A stretch of DNA of 64,000 nt from UBA6522 sp965237785. GTDB lineage: Bacteria; Pseudomonadota; Gammaproteobacteria; Steroidobacterales; Rariloculaceae. A program made the position numbers and the translations under genes. The DNA lies in NCBI GenBank assembly GCA_965237785.1, contig OZ250159.1, positions 1,240,001 through 1,304,000 of the forward strand, read 5' to 3'. Position 1 is the stretch's first letter. The number at the start of each line of letters is the position of its first letter. Below, piece by piece: positions 15,593 to 24,673 of the stretch. The notes under the pieces are model-generated. The model made no database searches. It had not been told where the DNA came from and saw nothing but the letters and a program-made list of their open reading frames with translations.

Positions 15593-18004
15593 ATGAAGAA
15601 CAATCACATCTCTTACTGCACGATCGCTCTGCTGGCTGGGATTTTTCTCTCGCCGGCCGAGCCAGCACTTGCCCAGCAAGAAGGCGCGGCTGTACTCGAA
15701 GAGGTTATTGTGACCGCACGACGGCGCGAGGAAAGTCTGCAGACTCTACCGCTTTCCGTGGCGGCGTTCAGCGCCGAACAACTGAGAGAGAATGCGGTCT
15801 ATCGGGTCGAGCAGCTCGATGAGTTCGTGCCCAATCTCACGATGAGGGATGCCGACCGTACCGGGCACGCCCGCATATACATCCGCGGGATTGGCGGAGG
15901 CAGCCCGAACCCCTCGATCGAGGTTGGCACTGGCCTTTACATAGATGGACTCTACATCCCGAGAGCGATTGGCGCCTTCTTCGGCCTGGTTGACGTTGAG
16001 CGCATAGAAGTGCTGCGCGGACCGCAAGGCACACTGTTTGGCAAGAACACAACGGGCGGCTTGGTGAACGTCATTACCAGGAAGCCCAGGCCGGAGTTCG
16101 AAGCCGAGGCCACGTTTAGAGCAGGCAGTTTCGGCCAGGCGGACGCGAACTTCTCGGTGAACGTGCCGCTCGTTGACGACACGCTATATACCCGTGCCGC
16201 CGTTTCCTACGAGAGCAACGACGGTTTCTACACAAACGTCAGGAACGGCAAGGGCTATAGCGACAACCAGTTACGAGCCATCTACTCAGCGACGCGCTGG
16301 ACCCCGAATGAGGCCTGGACGGTCGATTTTAGCGGTCAATACTCTGACGAGCCGCGCACATCGAAAGGGGCGAAGTGCATCTACGTCGAGTTCAAAGGGC
16401 GTCAGGCGCAACGATACGATATCCCCAGCGGAGACCCGAAGACATTCGAGCAGCACTGCAGGGAGTCGGAAGCCGCTGGCGGCAACGACCCGTACTCGTT
16501 CATCAGCAACCTCGACGGTTTTGCCGATACCACGACGGCGGGCGTCTCTGCGAACGCCGCATGGAACGGTTCCATCGGGGGGCTCGAGAATGCTTCGTTG
16601 AGCATCAGAACCTCGTTCCGGACGATGGCGAATACCTACCTGCACGACAATGACGCGTCCGGTGCGGTCTGGGAGGTTCGAGGAACGCCCAAGGCCACGC
16701 AGGGGGGGCTGAATGTGGGCAACGAGTTGGACACCCGTGACTTCGAAGTTATATTCAACACAGCCGTGCTTGACGATGCCCTGGACCTGACGTTTGGCTA
16801 CTATCATTACGAGTCGAGTTGGAAGCCCCAGGGAGACGACTGCCACGCGCTGTTCAACCAGGTCAAGGGAACAGGTCAGAGCATCCTGTGCCCCAACGCG
16901 GGCGGCACCACGATATCTGAGCTTACCCGCAACTTCATCACGGAGAAATGGATGGATAACGTATCGGATGCCGTCTTTTTCCATGGGACGTTTGACATCG
17001 GGGAGAACTGGTTCGTCGATTTCGGCGGCCGGCAGACAGGGGACAAGCGCGATATCCGGTCCTTCGAGTTCGGTGGCACGTTTAACCAGTACGGCCTAAT
17101 CGAGAATATTCTCAACGACGATAAGGTACATAGTCATACCACGAGGGCGGACGACTGGAACGAGTTCACGCCCATGGCGAGCCTCTCGAGGCGCATCGGT
17201 GGCACAGGCGCTCTCGATGGGGGTATTGTGTATGTCTCATACGCTGAAGGCTTCCTAACGGGAGGTTTCAATAGCGAGGGCGGGCCAGAGTTCCTCGCGC
17301 TGTTCGGCTCCTATCAACCGGAGTTCGTGGAATCCATGGAGATCGGGTTGAAGTCCACCTGGGCCGACGGCCGGTTCCGGTTCAATGCCACGCTCTTCGA
17401 TATGGACTACACCGACAAGCAAGAGGAGGTCCGGATCGAGAACCCGGGCATTCCCGGTGGCCCCACTATCGAGTTGTTCGCCAACGCAGCGAGCCTTGAC
17501 ATCACCGGCTTTGAGCTCGAGGCGCAGTATCGCAGCTCGGGCGGCTTGTTCGTCGAGTTCTCCGCCTCGAATCTGGACAATGCGTACTCTCAGTTCGACG
17601 TTTTCGATAGCGACACGGGTTTCACGGTCGACAACACGGACGCAATCATCCGGGACCTCACCGCCGACTGGACTTTGAGTGCTTCGGTCGGCTACGAGTT
17701 CAGCTTGGCCAACGGGTCGACGCTGATGCCGCGAATCGGAGTCTATGCGCAGGACGACTACGATTTCCAAGGCCAGAGATTTGGCCGGCCCCCCTCAAGG
17801 TGCAATCAGACGAGCTACGAGGAGTGGAATGGGCGGGTCACCTGGGTGAGTTCCGGTGGCAATACGCAAGTCGCGCTGCACGTCGACAACCTAAGCGACG
17901 AGCTGATCCTGCGGTCCTGCGGTTTCTCCGGATTCCGCGGCCGTGGAATTTTGGACTATGAGGCACCTCGCTGGTGGACGCTTGAGGCAAACTTCCGCTT
18001 CTAA
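15593..18004 (+). CDS. TonB-dependent outer-membrane receptor
   Basis: Receptor of 803 residues with a signal peptide (cleaved near PALAQQ), a TonB box region (LEEVIVTARRR, ~36-46), the plug domain (YIRGIGG, RIEVLRGPQGTLFGKNTTGG, VNVITRKP) and a long barrel ending WWTLEANFRF with the terminal Phe needed for outer-membrane assembly. AGGAGGG at 15580-15586 supports the ATG. Proteins of this subgroup import siderophores or other large substrates, often in catabolic clusters of marine bacteria. The cargo is not evident. Preceded by a symmetric operator candidate and an ECF sigma stump; followed by the second DUF6152/FG-GAP pair. Confidence 0.95.
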   Translation: MKNNHISYCTIALLAGIFLSPAEPALAQQEGAAVLEEVIVTARRREESLQTLPLSVAAFSAEQLRENAVYRVEQLDEFVPNLTMRDADRTGHARIYIRGIGGGSPNPSIEVGTGLYIDGLYIPRAIGAFFGLVDVERIEVLRGPQGTLFGKNTTGGLVNVITRKPRPEFEAEATFRAGSFGQADANFSVNVPLVDDTLYTRAAVSYESNDGFYTNVRNGKGYSDNQLRAIYSATRWTPNEAWTVDFSGQYSDEPRTSKGAKCIYVEFKGRQAQRYDIPSGDPKTFEQHCRESEAAGGNDPYSFISNLDGFADTTTAGVSANAAWNGSIGGLENASLSIRTSFRTMANTYLHDNDASGAVWEVRGTPKATQGGLNVGNELDTRDFEVIFNTAVLDDALDLTFGYYHYESSWKPQGDDCHALFNQVKGTGQSILCPNAGGTTISELTRNFITEKWMDNVSDAVFFHGTFDIGENWFVDFGGRQTGDKRDIRSFEFGGTFNQYGLIENILNDDKVHSHTTRADDWNEFTPMASLSRRIGGTGALDGGIVYVSYAEGFLTGGFNSEGGPEFLALFGSYQPEFVESMEIGLKSTWADGRFRFNATLFDMDYTDKQEEVRIENPGIPGGPTIELFANAASLDITGFELEAQYRSSGGLFVEFSASNLDNAYSQFDVFDSDTGFTVDNTDAIIRDLTADWTLSASVGYEFSLANGSTLMPRIGVYAQDDYDFQGQRFGRPPSRCNQTSYEEWNGRVTWVSSGGNTQVALHVDNLSDELILRSCGFSGFRGRGILDYEAPRWWTLEANFRF

Positions 18005-18220
18005 GTAGGAGGCCAGGTCTGGCTATGCGAAGACGCAGGCCGGGAAGTGTGCCCGTGCGGAATGAGTCTCGAATCTGTCTGATGGTGGCGCCGTAATCCG
18101 GGGATTGCTGTTGTGTTCCCGGTGGTAAGGCGTTGGGATGACTGAGAACATGGCGGTACCAAAAATCCGTACCGGAAATCTCAGCGAAACAGAATTCTGG
18201 TCGGGGGAAGGATTTCACTG

Positions 18221-18634
18221 ATGAACAGGAAGCTACTGGCGTTTGGTGTTGTAACTATTGGGCTGGCTCTTGGCTCCGGCGCAACGCTGGCTCACCATGG
18301 AGATGCTGGGCGCTACAATGAAACAGTGATTACCCTGACGGGCACTGTCTTGGCGTTTCGGATGATTAACCCCCATTCGATCACTCTAGTCGACGTGGAC
18401 GACGAGAATGGAGAGGTTGTGACCTGGCAGGTGGAAGGCTTCAGTGCGAACGCCTTGGTAAACAGGGGCTGGACAAGGGAGACACTCAAGCCGGGTGACA
18501 GAATCACCATGACCGGGCGGCCTCTGTTGAGCGGCGCGCCGTTCATGAACGTGACCGAGAAAGCCAGGGTCGTCCTGACGGAGACTGGGGAGGAGATCTT
18601 GCGTTCCCGGGACTTCGTCGAGACCGATGGGTAA
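18221..18634 (+). CDS. small exported protein, DUF6152 family (module copy 2)
   Basis: Protein of 137 residues with a signal peptide ending at TLAHHGDAG, then RYNETVITLTGTVLAFRMINPHS, VDVDDENGEVVTWQVE, a GWTRETLKPGDRITMTGRPL strand block and NVTEKARVV. It aligns over its length with the copy at 8957 (HHGDAGR, MNPHS/INPHS, GDKITITGR/GDRITMTGR) and with the broken copy at 59284. GGGGGAAGG at ~18200-18208 precedes the ATG. The FG-GAP lipoprotein gene starts 87 bases on. The paired His at the mature N-terminus is the most conserved feature. Confidence 0.8.
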   Translation: MNRKLLAFGVVTIGLALGSGATLAHHGDAGRYNETVITLTGTVLAFRMINPHSITLVDVDDENGEVVTWQVEGFSANALVNRGWTRETLKPGDRITMTGRPLLSGAPFMNVTEKARVVLTETGEEILRSRDFVETDG

Positions 18635-18721
18635 ACGCCGAAGCCGCGTTCAATTCGCTGCCCCGGTGGGGGAGCAGCATCAGGTGCGTCGCGAGCGCGC
18701 CGGAGAGAGAGGCCAACGAAA

Positions 18722-20371
18722 ATGAGGATCGGCAACCGCTCATACGCCGTCTTACTTGCGCTGACCCTGGCTGCGCTGTCCGCTTGTGACAGAGAGACAA
18801 CGTCGCTTAGTCCGGACGCGGCCGACAGCCCTGAAACTACTGGCGATGCCAATGGCAGAGAGCTTCGGCAGATTGCTTATATAAAGGCCTCCGACACTGC
18901 GGCTGGTGATGAGTTTGGCAGCGGTGGCACCACCTTGGGGGACTCCGTCGCCCTTAGCGACGATGGCAGGACGCTAGCGGTGGGCGCCCCTTTGGAGCGT
19001 AGCGCCTCCAACGGCGTCAACGGTGACAGGGACGATAATTCGCTCTATGGCGCCGGCGCTGTCTACGTTTTCTCCCGCGGCGAAACCGGCTGGACGGAGC
19101 AAGCCTACGTCAAAGCATCGAACCCAGGGTTAGGCGACAACTTCGGCGCCAATGTCGCCCTGAGCGCGGACGGCAACACCATGGCGGTGTTCGCCCGTTT
19201 CGAGGGCAGCGCGGCCACGGGGATCGACGGTAACCAGAACGATGACTCGATTCCCGGCGCCGGTGCCGTTTACCTCTTCACGCGCGAGGGCATCACCTGG
19301 TCGCAGCAGTCTTACATCAAGGCGTCGAACACGGGCGAACCCGCACCCAGTGAGGATCTTTGGAGCGACGGTGACCAGTTCGGCTACGCGATCGATCTGA
19401 GCGCGGATGGCAGCACGCTGGCCGTGGGCACTCCAGGCGAAGACAGCGCCACCGGGAGGATCAATGGCGATGAGTCAGACAACTCAGCCACGGGGGCCGG
19501 CGCAGTGTACCTATTCACCCGTGGCGGTGACGCGTGGACTCAGCAGGCTTACATCAAGGCCTCGAACGCGGGTATAGGCCACCATTTCGGTGTAGCCGTC
19601 TCTCTCAGTGCCGGGGGGGACGCGATGGCCGTGGGGAGCTTCGACGAGGGTGGTTCCGGCGTGCCGAACCTGGACCCGAGCCTGGACCCAGACAGCCCCC
19701 TGATCGGCACGGGCGCGGTTTACGTGTTCGAGCGAAGTGGCGACACCTGGTCTGAGACCGCCAAACTCAAAGCAGCGAATATGGAGCCGGAAGATTCCTT
19801 CGGCGTTTCCGTCGCGATCAGCGGCGACGGCAAGACTATAGCGGGCGGCGCCCTGGACGAGGACGGTCTTACCACCGGCGTCAACTCGACGCCTGTCCCC
19901 GACGCCGACGTCAATACTTTCGCCGGCGCCGCCTACGTATTCGTTCGCGAGGGCGAGACCGAAAACTGGACGCAGCAAGCCTACATCAAGTCCACGAACA
20001 TATCGAAAGATGACTGGTTCGGGTCGCGCCTCGCCCTGAGTGGGGATGGCAACACGCTGGCTGTGGGCTCTCAGCTGGAGGACAGCGCTGCACAAGGCAT
20101 CGACGGTAACCAGAACGACGACTCGGCAACAGAGGCGGGGGCCGTGTATGTCTTCACACGCAGCAGTGACACCTGGACGCAGCTACACTACGTCAAGGGT
20201 GGGAGAGCAGAGGCCTATGACGAGTTCGGTAGCTCCATCGCGCTCAGTGCAGACGGCAGCGTAATGGCGGTGGGTGCGCGCGGCGAGGACAGCGCCGCCA
20301 CCGGCATCAATGGCAATCAGGATGACAATTTGGCCCGGGAGTCGGGGGCGGTCTACCTTTTTAGTTATTGA
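18722..20371 (+). CDS. FG-GAP repeat lipoprotein, seven-repeat propeller (copy 2)
   Basis: Lipoprotein of 549 residues: lipobox LSAC around 19-22 (AALSACDRE), linker, then seven FG-GAP repeats. Blade one starts AYIKASDTAAGDEFG; the last ends AGAVYLFSY-like (SGAVYLFSY) exactly as in copy 1. Repeats 3 and 5-7 match copy 1 blade for blade, for example the insertion before GDQFG in blade 3 (TGEPAPSEDLWSDGDQFG here, TGELVKDEELWNDGDQFG there), so the two arose by duplication of the whole gene. Likely a surface propeller that binds calcium through its Asp-rich turns. Convergent with the SoxCD-like genes. Confidence 0.85.
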   Translation: MRIGNRSYAVLLALTLAALSACDRETTSLSPDAADSPETTGDANGRELRQIAYIKASDTAAGDEFGSGGTTLGDSVALSDDGRTLAVGAPLERSASNGVNGDRDDNSLYGAGAVYVFSRGETGWTEQAYVKASNPGLGDNFGANVALSADGNTMAVFARFEGSAATGIDGNQNDDSIPGAGAVYLFTREGITWSQQSYIKASNTGEPAPSEDLWSDGDQFGYAIDLSADGSTLAVGTPGEDSATGRINGDESDNSATGAGAVYLFTRGGDAWTQQAYIKASNAGIGHHFGVAVSLSAGGDAMAVGSFDEGGSGVPNLDPSLDPDSPLIGTGAVYVFERSGDTWSETAKLKAANMEPEDSFGVSVAISGDGKTIAGGALDEDGLTTGVNSTPVPDADVNTFAGAAYVFVREGETENWTQQAYIKSTNISKDDWFGSRLALSGDGNTLAVGSQLEDSAAQGIDGNQNDDSATEAGAVYVFTRSSDTWTQLHYVKGGRAEAYDEFGSSIALSADGSVMAVGARGEDSAATGINGNQDDNLARESGAVYLFSY

Positions 20372-20437
20372 GTGCTGTACGCCAGTTTCATCCTGGAGCC
20401 GATTACGGCTAGAACCGTATGCGAGCGAAACCAGCGG

Positions 20438-20986
20438 TTATTGATCCTCGCGGGGACCCACCGATTCCGGGTACGATGGGGTGAAGCCGTCGCGGTTCGG
20501 CATCTCGACGCGAGGGAGCGACTGTGCGTTCATAACGTCGCTCTCGCCGATGATGCCGTTCAGGAACAACACGTATGCGGTTACGCCGTAGACCTCGTCG
20601 TCCGTCAACGTGTGCGGTTGCTGATAGGGCATCGACCGTCGTATGTAGTCGAAGACGGTGGTGGCATAGGGCCAGTAGCTGCCCACGGTCCGTACGGGTC
20701 GCGCTCGGCCGATAGTGCCGATCCCACCCACCAGATCGCCGTTTACGCCACCTTCTCCTTCCGACCCATGACACGCCAAGCATTTGTTGGAGTATACGGA
20801 CGCGCCCGCGTCAACCGTACCAGACCCCGGCGGCAAGCCAGCGCCGTCCGGTGGGATGCTGATGTCCCAGCCGGCGACCTCCTCGGGCGTAGCTTCGTGC
20901 CCGAGATTCGGTCCCTCCTGGGCCAGCGTCGTCAGGCAGAGTGCCGCCGTGACGGCAGCGCCCGCCAACGTCACGAACTTACACAT
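20438..20986 (-). CDS. SoxD-like monohaem cytochrome c
   Basis: Exported cytochrome of 182 residues. One haem site CLACH at 69-73 after the ASVYSNKCLACHG segment; axial Met likely in RRSMPYQQP. The block TVGSYWPYATTVFDYIRRSMP and the tail DDEVYGVTAYVLFLNGIIGE...MPNRDGF match the first haem domain of SoxD, the electron acceptor of sulfane dehydrogenase. Canonical SoxD carries two haem domains and is about twice as long; this one has a single domain. Its start overlaps the end of the SoxC-like gene by 8 bases, so they are coupled. It should pass electrons from the molybdenum enzyme to the respiratory chain. Confidence 0.87.
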   Translation of the reverse strand: MCKFVTLAGAAVTAALCLTTLAQEGPNLGHEATPEEVAGWDISIPPDGAGLPPGSGTVDAGASVYSNKCLACHGSEGEGGVNGDLVGGIGTIGRARPVRTVGSYWPYATTVFDYIRRSMPYQQPHTLTDDEVYGVTAYVLFLNGIIGESDVMNAQSLPRVEMPNRDGFTPSYPESVGPREDQ

Positions 20987-22271
20987 GTATATTGCTTACC
21001 TCGTTATTCGGCCCCACGCTCCAAGCCTGGACTGCATTAAAGTGTTGAGTGGCGATTGGGCCCACCTGCGCCAAGCGCTCTTCCCGCGTCGGTTGGGTTT
21101 CGCCCGTCTCATCCGTCGCGCGGCTCTTGAGGATGGCGGGCCCTCCATCCCATCTCCAGGCCATTCGAAACCGGGTCAGCGCCTTCGAGTGCACTGGTTC
21201 CGACAGCGCGGCCTCGCCCCAGGACTGGCTGCCATCCGCGGAGACTTCCACTTTCGCGATCTTACCGGCGCCTGACCAAGCGAGCCCTGAAATCTCGTAG
21301 AGTCCGGGTCCAGCGAGCGATAGTCCGGGCGACGGCGCTGTGATCACCGACTTCACCCTCATCAGGAATGTGAACTGGAGCGCTTCGCCACTTGGGAGGA
21401 GGTCCGTGTAGCTGGCGGTTTCGTGCTTCGTCATGGTGGGCTCGGCGGTTACTTTAATTCGCCTCAACCACTTCACACAGGCGTTGCCCTCGTAGCCCGG
21501 AAGGAAGAGGCGGACAGGATAGCCCTGTGACGGCCGAATCCGTTCGCCGTTCTGGTAGAGCGCGACTATGGCATCGTCCATCGCCTTTGCCATCGGGACG
21601 CTTCTGGCCATAGCGCCGGAGTCGCTGCCCTCCGCGAGGAGCCATTGGGCCTCCGGGTCCGCACCTGCTTCCTCCAAGAGAATCCCGAGCGGCACACCGG
21701 TCCACTCGCTGCAGGAGATCCGGCCGTGGATCTCGCCGCAGAACCCCGCGGGCGGCTGGTCGCCCCGGCTGGCGGCGCTGTTTCCCGCGCACTCGAGGAA
21801 CTGGATGCGGGAGACCATGGGATAACGCGATAGGGCGTCCAGATCGAAGATCAGCGGACGCCTCACGAGACCGTGTACGAGCAGGCGGTGGTCGTCCGGG
21901 TTGATGTCCGGGATCCCGCTCTGGTGTCGTTCGTGGTGTAGACCGCTCGGTGTGATTATTCCACTCAGCCTCTCCAACGGCGTGCGGGAGCTCCCGTTGC
22001 TGGCCAGCCCGTCAATGGGGCTCACGGTGCGCTGGACCTCGTCTTCATACCTTGATGGGTTGCCGTACCCGCTGAGCCCGGCGCCGGGCGCTCTCATCCA
22101 GGGTAGAACATCGGGTGGGGCCTCCTGCCCCGCCGCGAGCCCGGGAGAAGCCATGTTGAGGCCCCCCACGCCGATCAGAGCAGCGCCGTGGGTCAGGAAT
22201 ACACGGCGGTGCAGCAGGCCGTTGCCGGCCACCAACTCTGCTGACATATCTGACGACTTCGAGCCCGACAT
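20979..22271 (-). CDS. soxC: SoxC-like sulfane/sulfite dehydrogenase, molybdenum subunit
   Basis: Protein of 430 residues of the sulfite-oxidase family. An RR motif (LHRRVFLTHGAALIG, 20-34) marks a Tat signal, fitting export with bound molybdopterin. The molybdenum ligand Cys is at 161 in QFLECAGNS. Further blocks: HRLLVHGLVRRPL, EWTGVPLGILL, GYPVRLFLPGYEGNACVKWLRRI, and the C-terminal dimer domain with MAWRWDGGPA and QVGPIATQHFNAVQAWSVG. It oxidises sulfur bound to SoxY (SoxC) or free sulfite (SorA). No soxXYZAB genes are in the window, so sulfite or another sulfur compound is possible. ATG at 22271 has GGGGGAGAGA before it. Confidence 0.88.
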   Translation of the reverse strand: MSGSKSSDMSAELVAGNGLLHRRVFLTHGAALIGVGGLNMASPGLAAGQEAPPDVLPWMRAPGAGLSGYGNPSRYEDEVQRTVSPIDGLASNGSSRTPLERLSGIITPSGLHHERHQSGIPDINPDDHRLLVHGLVRRPLIFDLDALSRYPMVSRIQFLECAGNSAASRGDQPPAGFCGEIHGRISCSEWTGVPLGILLEEAGADPEAQWLLAEGSDSGAMARSVPMAKAMDDAIVALYQNGERIRPSQGYPVRLFLPGYEGNACVKWLRRIKVTAEPTMTKHETASYTDLLPSGEALQFTFLMRVKSVITAPSPGLSLAGPGLYEISGLAWSGAGKIAKVEVSADGSQSWGEAALSEPVHSKALTRFRMAWRWDGGPAILKSRATDETGETQPTREERLAQVGPIATQHFNAVQAWSVGPNNEVSNIHV

Positions 22272-22341
22272 CGGTGTCTCTCCCCCTACTGGACAGAGAA
22301 TCCAGTTACGGTTGATCGATTTCGATATACGACCAGGCGCA

Positions 22342-22995
22342 CTAGTCCGCGGCGAAACAGTAGAACAGCCCGCCGCGGTTGGGATCCACCAGGCTGTCCT
22401 GGCTGCAGCCTCGAGTGGGATGGGCGGAGTTCCAAGACGTGAAACCACCGCCCTGGCGGTCATGGTGACCCTGCATGGCCGTGTGGTCGGGGCTGCTGCT
22501 GGTCCAGTTGTTGCAGCTCATCTCCAGGGGTGAGTCGGCTGATCGGACATTACCGTCGGCCAGTGTTCCCGTGAGGATGTCGTGAGCGCGTTCGGGAATC
22601 ATGTTGCCGTTCTCGTCGAGCGCCGTGTCGCCCCTTATGTTGGGATTAATGTGCAGATCCGCCACGTCTCGGGCGATCATGACTCCATAGGCGTTGTACC
22701 AGGGGCCATTGCCGATCCGTTCACGGGCTTGCTGCTCCACGCCTTCCCCGTAGGTGCTCAAGTACGCTCGCCAGGTACGATTGCCGGCGCCTGCCGCGTC
22801 CGCCAGGTTTTGGCATTGTGCGTCTGCACCCTCTATGCCACCTAGATCACCCCCGTTGCCAGAGCCCACGCTGGTCACGAAGAAGCTCATGATATTGAAC
22901 TGAGCCCAAGCGCATGCGCCGTATCCCGCGGCGCCGAGAGCGCAAAGGGCGAACAATATCCTAGATGCTCGTAGCGAATTCTTCTTGGATCTCAT
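22342..22995 (-). CDS. exported lectin-fold-like protein
   Basis: Secreted protein of 217 residues; signal peptide cleaved near ACAWAQF. The mature part begins with FFVTSVGSGNGGDLGGIEGA, continues DAQCQNLADAAG...TWRAYLSTYG, and has Cys pairs (MSCNNWTSSS, RGCSQDSL, LFYCFAAD) and HHDRQGGGFTSWNSAHPTRGC. This pattern is that of secreted C-type-lectin/endostatin-like domains (DUF1554-like). ATG at 22995 is preceded by GAGGAA. It lies 70 bases before the SoxC-like gene on the same strand, so it leads that operon. Function unknown; the link with sulfur oxidation is contextual only. Confidence 0.65.
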   Translation of the reverse strand: MRSKKNSLRASRILFALCALGAAGYGACAWAQFNIMSFFVTSVGSGNGGDLGGIEGADAQCQNLADAAGAGNRTWRAYLSTYGEGVEQQARERIGNGPWYNAYGVMIARDVADLHINPNIRGDTALDENGNMIPERAHDILTGTLADGNVRSADSPLEMSCNNWTSSSPDHTAMQGHHDRQGGGFTSWNSAHPTRGCSQDSLVDPNRGGLFYCFAAD

Positions 22996-23220
22996 GCCTA
23001 CGTTCCTCGCTTGATTGGCGATCACTGACAACGCGCTACTCTTGCGCCGCGCGCCGGTACTCTTCGTTGGCAGGATCGCCTGTCTGAAATTTCCGATCTC
23101 CACGATTCGTCGCAAGTGGTTCGACCTCAGTGACCTGGATAGTGGCCTGAACCCCTGAGTTAGGCGCAGTCGATTGTCCGGGGATCTACCCGTTCGGTCG
23201 TTGTCGCTCGTGAAGGATGT

Positions 23221-23230
23221 AGTATACATG
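23221..23230. promoter_or_regulatory. GTATAC box before the lectin-soxC operon
   Basis: AGTATACATG, about 225 bases upstream of the lectin-like gene. The core equals that of the boxes before the GntR and fgd genes. Operator role is inference from recurrence. Confidence 0.3.
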
Positions 23231-23412
23231 CTGGAGCTATGCTCGAAAGTAGCGTACGGCTGAAGTGAGAAAGAACGGCGCATCGGGTTGAAATGGTTGT
23301 TGCGAAGCAATCAAGTCAACCGAGGAGAGAGCTGGCCCCGGTCCTTAATACAGTGAGACAAGTGTAGGCTTTGCACTATGGCGGCGGAGACATTTGCGAA
23401 CATTTTCCCAAG

Positions 23413-23444
23413 TTTCCCAAGGCCAAAAATGGGGCCTTGGGAAA
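23413..23444 (-). terminator. 12-bp-arm hairpin after the DUF6152/exported-protein operon
   Basis: TTTCCCAAGGCC (23413-23424) and GGCCTTGGGAAA (23433-23444) are exact reverse complements with an 8-base loop. The hairpin begins 9 bases after the stop of the minus-strand gene at 23454. No long U run follows, but the stem is very stable, so it should end or protect that transcript. Confidence 0.6.
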
Positions 23445-23453
23445 TCTCAGGTA

Positions 23454-24284
23454 TTACTCAATGACGTTGCCAGTCTCCAAGAGTCTTTGAAAGGAGAACT
23501 CGTCCGCGGGGATGCAATAAATCTGTTCATCCCAGCCACTGGCCTTTCCACGATTCAGCCGGAAAACTTTCGTATCGCTGACCCACTCCTCGGTGTAGAT
23601 GATTGGATCGGTAATCGTCACCGTAAGCTCCAACGTATCGGCATCTACGCGCCGATAGCGTTCCTCCACTCGGAGTTGCTCCGAATGTGGGTAGCCATAG
23701 TTATCTACCCAGCTCCTCTCATCAAACCCCAGCGACTCCACGATTAGCATGTCGTCCTCGAAGCGGCCCACCGCGTATCCATTCCACGTGGGATTTGCTT
23801 CTTCCAGCTCGGGGAGCGCTCGCCCATCCATCCAGATCTCACGCCAATCGTGACGATACTCAAAAAACTGGAAGATCCTGCCGGGCGTCTGAACAATCTC
23901 GAATGTAGAGTGCGGCGGAATGATCTCGACATTGAGGTTCCGGACTAGACCCATCGGCTCACACCTCCCCAAGGGATCATTCCGCTCTCTCTGCCGTCGC
24001 GGCCCGTACGAGGGTTTGTTGGCGTCATACCTGATTTTCCCCTCCGCCGAGAGGGGAGCCTCCCGCGCCGTGACCTCCTCCGCCAAGTTGGCGCCTGGAA
24101 CACTGCTAAAGGCGACATTTGCCGTTACCCGATCCCAGTCTCCGGAGAAGTCATAGGGGTCAATGGCCGCTTGGTTGCCTGATCCCTGGCCCGACGTCGT
24201 CGCAGACGAGCACAATACAACCGCAGCCGTCACTGCGATGCTGCTCATACGTCTCACTCTCCGCATGACATTCCCGGCCATCAA
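23454..24284 (-). CDS. exported protein related to the second domain of the DUF6152 two-domain family
   Basis: Protein of 276 residues. Signal peptide in the first ~33 residues (RRMSSIAVTAAVVLCSS...SGQ). Then DFSGDWDRV, a long linker with DPLGRCEPMGLVRNL (compare RCEPMGMPGIM in the 13-kb gene), IFQFFEYRHDWREIWMDGR, NGYAVGRFEDDMLIVESLGFDERSWVD, LRVEERYRRVDADTLELTVTITDP and a Cys near the end (QIYCIPADEF). These correspond in order to the C-terminal domains of the paralogues at 14106 and 37624. Its start overlaps the DUF6152 gene stop by 4 bases, so the two domains that are fused at 37.6 kb are here two coupled genes. Function unknown. Confidence 0.75.
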   Translation of the reverse strand: MMAGNVMRRVRRMSSIAVTAAVVLCSSATTSGQGSGNQAAIDPYDFSGDWDRVTANVAFSSVPGANLAEEVTAREAPLSAEGKIRYDANKPSYGPRRQRERNDPLGRCEPMGLVRNLNVEIIPPHSTFEIVQTPGRIFQFFEYRHDWREIWMDGRALPELEEANPTWNGYAVGRFEDDMLIVESLGFDERSWVDNYGYPHSEQLRVEERYRRVDADTLELTVTITDPIIYTEEWVSDTKVFRLNRGKASGWDEQIYCIPADEFSFQRLLETGNVIE

Positions 24285-24673
24285 TTTTCAAAGTCCAGTT
24301 GGAGAGATTCGCCGTTGACTTCCACGCTACGCATACTACCCACCGTCGGTGATCGTACGTGTGGAGCGTACATTATAGTGATGGTGTCTCCTGGCTTTAT
24401 GGAGTTTCTAGTCCAACCATGTTGCCTCAACACCGTAGGTGTCCAGCGCGTGGTCATCGCCCAGTCCTGGACGTTACCGTTTTCATCCGCGACGTCAAAG
24501 AAGACCTGAACATGGGGAAAACTAAACAGGAACTCCGTAACGACCCCGGTCACCGGGCCGCGTAACTCGCTCTGCCAGTCGAGTCCACCTCCATGATGAG
24601 CCCGTACTGCTGACCCGAAATAAACCATCGACAGCAAGAGACACACAATCAGCGTTTTCCACGGTCGAGTCAT
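24281..24673 (-). CDS. small exported protein, DUF6152 family
   Basis: Protein of 130 residues: signal peptide ending AVRAHHGGG, so the paired His is again the mature N-terminus. Then GPVTGVVTEFLFSFPHVQVFFDV, ADENGNVQDWAM, LRQHGWTRNSIKPGDTITI and a short tail. Same plan as the copies at 8957 and 18221 but clearly more distant. It is the first gene of a two-gene operon with the second-domain protein that overlaps it by ATGA. The upstream region carries GTATAC-like boxes. Confidence 0.8.
   Translation of the reverse strand: MTRPWKTLIVCLLLSMVYFGSAVRAHHGGGLDWQSELRGPVTGVVTEFLFSFPHVQVFFDVADENGNVQDWAMTTRWTPTVLRQHGWTRNSIKPGDTITIMYAPHVRSPTVGSMRSVEVNGESLQLDFEN

Larger units (their letters stand above)
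22996..23453. other. 458-bp intergenic region
   Basis: Between the lectin-like gene (start 22995, minus) and the end of the exported protein gene at 23454. It contains one GTATAC box at 23221-23230, well placed for the promoter of the lectin-soxC-cytochrome operon, and a 12-bp-arm hairpin at 23413-23444. An open frame extends upstream from 22995 but has no family-like sequence. Nothing else seen. Confidence 0.6.

Noticed and set aside
18656..18682. GC-rich hairpin-like sequence after the second DUF6152 gene
   Set aside because: Arms have a bulge and no T run, and the next gene of the module starts 40 bases on, so termination there is unlikely.
22996..23310. N-terminal extension of the lectin-like gene to 23310
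   Set aside because: The extension has no signal-like or family sequence, while the ATG at 22995 has a ribosome binding site and begins a proper signal peptide.
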